Below are positions 61,422 through 64,000 of a stretch of DNA of 64,000 bases, one piece after another. The notes under the pieces are model-generated. The model saw only the letters and a list, made by a program, of their open reading frames with translations, did no database searches and was not told the origin of the DNA. This DNA comes from Streptomyces alboflavus (GTDB taxonomy: Bacteria; Actinomycetota; Actinomycetes; Streptomycetales; Streptomycetaceae), in contig NZ_JNXT01000002.1 of NCBI RefSeq assembly GCF_000716675.1, positions 62,001 to 126,000 on the forward strand, read 5' to 3'. How positions within the stretch are numbered: the stretch's first letter is position 1; each line of letters begins with the position of its first letter. The translations under genes and the position numbers were made by a program.

Positions 61422-64000
61422 ATGGATCGCGACAGGAACCACACCCCCCTTCCTCCTCCTCGTTCCTTTCAACTGTCACGCCGTGAACTGCTCGTCGCCG
61501 CGGGCGTGGCCGGAGCCGCCGGCGCCGTCGGGGTGGCCGGTGCCGGGCCCGCCGCGGCGCGGGAAGCCGCCGAGGTTCCGCTGTCGTTCACGCGGGCCAC
61601 CAACGGCTCGGCGACGCTCTCGCCCACCGGGGACCGGATCGTCGCCGAGGTGCAGCACGTCCTGTGGGCACAGGCGCGCGGCGGGGGCAAGGCGGAGCAG
61701 CTCACCCCGCCCGGCCTGGAACCCAACCGGCCGGTGTACGCGCCGGACGGCGAACTCATCGCGTTCTGCGCCTTCCAGGGCGGCGGCTTCCACATCTGGA
61801 CCATGCGCCCCGACGGCTCTGAGGTCGAGCAGCGCACCGAGGGCCCCTGGGACGACCGCGGCCCCGCCTGGTCGCCCGACGGCACCCGGCTCGCCTTCGC
61901 CTCCGAGCGCGGCGGCGACCCGGTCGCGGGCAGCCCGTACCGCATCCACGTCCTCGACCTGCGCAGCGGCGAGCTGTCCCGGGTCACCGGGGTGCCCGGG
62001 CAGGACGGCCCGCTGCAGGACGGCCCCTGGGAGGACTTCGACCCCGCCTGGTCGCCCGACGGGAAGCGGATCCTGTTCGTCCGGGCGAAAGGGGTCACCA
62101 CGGCCACCGGCCTCGCCCTGGAGGCACGGACCGTCGCCGCCGTCCCGGCCAACGGCGAAGGCCCGGTCGTCGTGGAGCACACGGAGACCGAGGCCGCCCA
62201 GGTCATGACGCCCGCCCCGAGCCCGGACGGCCGCCGCCTCGCCTATCTGCGCACCACCCCGGCGCCCGCCGCTTCGTGCGCGCTCGTCGTCGACGGCAAG
62301 CGTGTGGACGTCAGCGGCGACATCGCGCCCGTACCGCCGCGCTGGACGAAGGACGGCCGGCTGCTCCTGACCGTCGACGGCCGCTTCGCCCTCGTACGCC
62401 CCGAGGAACCGGGCAGGGCGGAGGCGATCGCGTTCGACGGAGTGCTGCGCGTGGACCGGCCGCGCTACCGGGTCAAGGAGTACGACCTCGGGCTCGCGGA
62501 CGAGCGGGTGCGGCCCGTGCGGGGTGTCCATCTGCCCGCGCTCTCGCCGGACGGCCAGAAGATCGCCTTCGCGGCTCTCAATTCGCTGTGGCTCGCGGAC
62601 GCGAAGGGCGGCAAGGCGCCGAAACGGCTGCGGCGCGCTGAGCCCACGCGCTATCTCCTCGGGCCGACGTGGGCGCGCGACGGGCGCTCCCTGGTGTACG
62701 CCGACGACCGGGACGGACTCCTCGGCGTCTACCGGCGGGACCTCGCCACCGGCAAGGAGACCGCCCTTGCCACGGGCGGCCGCGTGCACCCGGCGCTCTC
62801 GCCCGACGGCAAGCGGCTCGCCTGCCTCGACATGACCGGCAGACTCGTCGTGCGCGACCTGGACACGGGCACCGAGCGCGTCCTCGCCGACCCGCTCGGC
62901 GGCGGCGGAATTCCCGGACGGCCGAGCTGGTCACCGGACGGCCGCCTGCTCGCCCTGTGCGACCGCAACCGCCTGAACCTCCGCTTCCGTGAGGGCTACA
63001 ACCTCATCCGCGTAGTTGATGCGGCCGATGCCGCCACCGGCGACGCCCGGCTGCACGCGGTGGCGCCCCACACGTCCGTCGCCGACCGGTACGACTCCGG
63101 GCCCGTCTGGTCCCCGGACGGTCGCTGGATGGCGGTGATCGTCGAGTCGGCGCTGTGTGTGCTGCCCGTCGCCCCCGACGGCAGCCCGCGCGGTGAGCTG
63201 CGCACCCTCACTACCGAACCGGCCGACCACCCCACCTGGTCGGGCGACTCCAGGACGCTCCTGTACCTGTCGGGCGCCAAGCTGCGCCTCATCGGCGTCG
63301 ACGGCGGCCACGCCCGCACCGTGCGCGTCCCGCTCGACCAGCGCAGACCCGCGCCCGCCGACACCGTCGTGCACGCCGGACGGCTGTGGGACGGCACCGG
63401 CGACACGGTCCGGGAGGACGTCGACATCGTCGTACGCGGCGGACGCGTCGCCGCCGTCGAACCGCACCGCGCCTCCCGCGGGGGCACCCTCCGGCGCGTC
63501 GACGCCTCGGACCGCACCGTCCTGCCGGGCCTGTGGGACACCCACACCCACCCCTGGCAGAGCACCTACGGCGGCCGCCAGACCGCCGGTCAGCTCACGT
63601 ACGGGATCACCACGGCCGTCTCCCTCGGCGGCTTCGCCCACGAACAGGCACGCCTGCGCGAAGCGGTCGCCACCGGACAGCTTGCCGGGCCCCGCCTGCT
63701 GACCACCGGCGAACTCCTCGACGGCGGGCGCGTCGCGTACAGCATGGGCCGCGCCCACCGCACCCGCGCGGGCCTGCGCCGCTCCCTGGAACGGGCCGCG
63801 CAGCTCGACTGGGACTTCGTCAAGACCTATGTGCGGGCGCCGAGCTGGGTGATGGAGGAGGCCGCGCGCTTCGCGCACGAACGCCTGGGCGTGCGCTCGG
63901 GCAGCCACTTCCTGTCGCCCGGCATCCAGTCGGGACAGGACCTGACGACCCATCTGCAGGCCACACAGCGCGCCGAGTTCGGGCACGCCACCACGGCGTC
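61422..64000 (+). CDS. Tat-exported PD40 beta-propeller/amidohydrolase fusion (C-terminus missing)
   Basis: The frame is open from the ATG at 61422 to the right edge (about 859 residues visible). A twin-arginine signal is present (QLSRRELLVAAGVAGAAGA). The first about 620 residues are TolB/PD40 propeller repeats (FSPDG-like units: PAWSPDGTRLAFASE, PAWSPDGKRILFV, PALSPDGQKIAFA, PVWSPDGRWMAVI). From about 640 an amidohydrolase domain begins (TVVHAGRLWDGTGDT), with the metal motif GLWDTHTHPW and later FVKTYVRAP (candidate carboxylated Lys). Such fusions are thought to act on small amides or peptides outside the cell. The metal ligands and C-terminal propeller-closing part beyond 64000 cannot be checked. 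Confidence 0.88.
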   Translation, partial: MDRDRNHTPLPPPRSFQLSRRELLVAAGVAGAAGAVGVAGAGPAAAREAAEVPLSFTRATNGSATLSPTGDRIVAEVQHVLWAQARGGGKAEQLTPPGLEPNRPVYAPDGELIAFCAFQGGGFHIWTMRPDGSEVEQRTEGPWDDRGPAWSPDGTRLAFASERGGDPVAGSPYRIHVLDLRSGELSRVTGVPGQDGPLQDGPWEDFDPAWSPDGKRILFVRAKGVTTATGLALEARTVAAVPANGEGPVVVEHTETEAAQVMTPAPSPDGRRLAYLRTTPAPAASCALVVDGKRVDVSGDIAPVPPRWTKDGRLLLTVDGRFALVRPEEPGRAEAIAFDGVLRVDRPRYRVKEYDLGLADERVRPVRGVHLPALSPDGQKIAFAALNSLWLADAKGGKAPKRLRRAEPTRYLLGPTWARDGRSLVYADDRDGLLGVYRRDLATGKETALATGGRVHPALSPDGKRLACLDMTGRLVVRDLDTGTERVLADPLGGGGIPGRPSWSPDGRLLALCDRNRLNLRFREGYNLIRVVDAADAATGDARLHAVAPHTSVADRYDSGPVWSPDGRWMAVIVESALCVLPVAPDGSPRGELRTLTTEPADHPTWSGDSRTLLYLSGAKLRLIGVDGGHARTVRVPLDQRRPAPADTVVHAGRLWDGTGDTVREDVDIVVRGGRVAAVEPHRASRGGTLRRVDASDRTVLPGLWDTHTHPWQSTYGGRQTAGQLTYGITTAVSLGGFAHEQARLREAVATGQLAGPRLLTTGELLDGGRVAYSMGRAHRTRAGLRRSLERAAQLDWDFVKTYVRAPSWVMEEAARFAHERLGVRSGSHFLSPGIQSGQDLTTHLQATQRAEFGHATTA

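Overview
The window reads as a chromosomal segment of a high-GC actinomycete, almost certainly Streptomyces. Evidence: roughly 70% or more G+C, GTG/TTG starts after GGAGG-type ribosome sites, tight 4-nt gene overlaps, a Tat-exported protein, AfsR/SARP-type (BTAD) and large LuxR (LAL) regulators, an actinobacterial Cys-containing leader peptide, and a chitinase with DasR/chitinase-box-like sites. No tRNA, rRNA, insertion sequence, prophage or CRISPR was seen.

Layout. 0-0.5 kb: a cut-off flavin-dependent oxidoreductase behind a short leader peptide. 0.5-7 kb: a drug-response block (response regulator, histidine kinase, MMPL pump, FAD monooxygenase, and a divergent TetR that resembles the tetracycline repressor itself, with tetO-like operators). 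7-9.3 kb: secreted GH18 chitinase and an MBL-fold hydrolase. 9.3-11.8 kb: AtzG/DUF4089-like small protein, amidase and TetR regulator, starting at a large symmetrical divergent promoter. 12-16.4 kb: a coupled set of TsaD, GNAT and a complete alanyl-tRNA synthetase, outside the usual housekeeping neighbourhoods. 16.4-22.4 kb: a cobalamin riboswitch followed by a five-gene, fully coupled operon that takes isobutyryl-CoA (valine) to propionyl-CoA. 22.4-25.5 kb: Ser/Thr kinase fused to an extracellular solute-binding sensor. 25.7-28.5 kb: secreted GH65 enzyme. 28.6-39.2 kb: small secreted peptide, HAD phosphatase, Lrp regulator, L,D-transpeptidase, FUSC transporter, lactonase, chelatase-like protein, BadF-type kinase with uracil-DNA glycosylase, and a beta-propeller.

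39.4-50.2 kb: a peptide-type ABC importer operon (lipoprotein, two permeases, fused double ATPase) coupled to a homocysteine methyltransferase. It diverges from a ROK regulator coupled to an MlrC-like M81 metallopeptidase, which is followed by an exported PheC-like protein. 50.2-56.2 kb: a row of SLATT-like two-TM protein, serine hydrolase, alpha/beta hydrolase, caspase-like peptidase and an overlapping partner protein. This is the best candidate here for an undescribed conflict or programmed-death module. 56.5-61 kb: BTAD and LAL regulators and a small conserved-looking protein. 61.4 kb to the edge: a Tat-exported PD40/amidohydrolase fusion, cut off.

Themes: genes are packed in translationally coupled operons, and several intergenic regions carry clear dyad operators. 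Three genes end in tandem repeats that duplicate their own stop codon. Function calls rest on motif and family recognition by reading; no database search was run.
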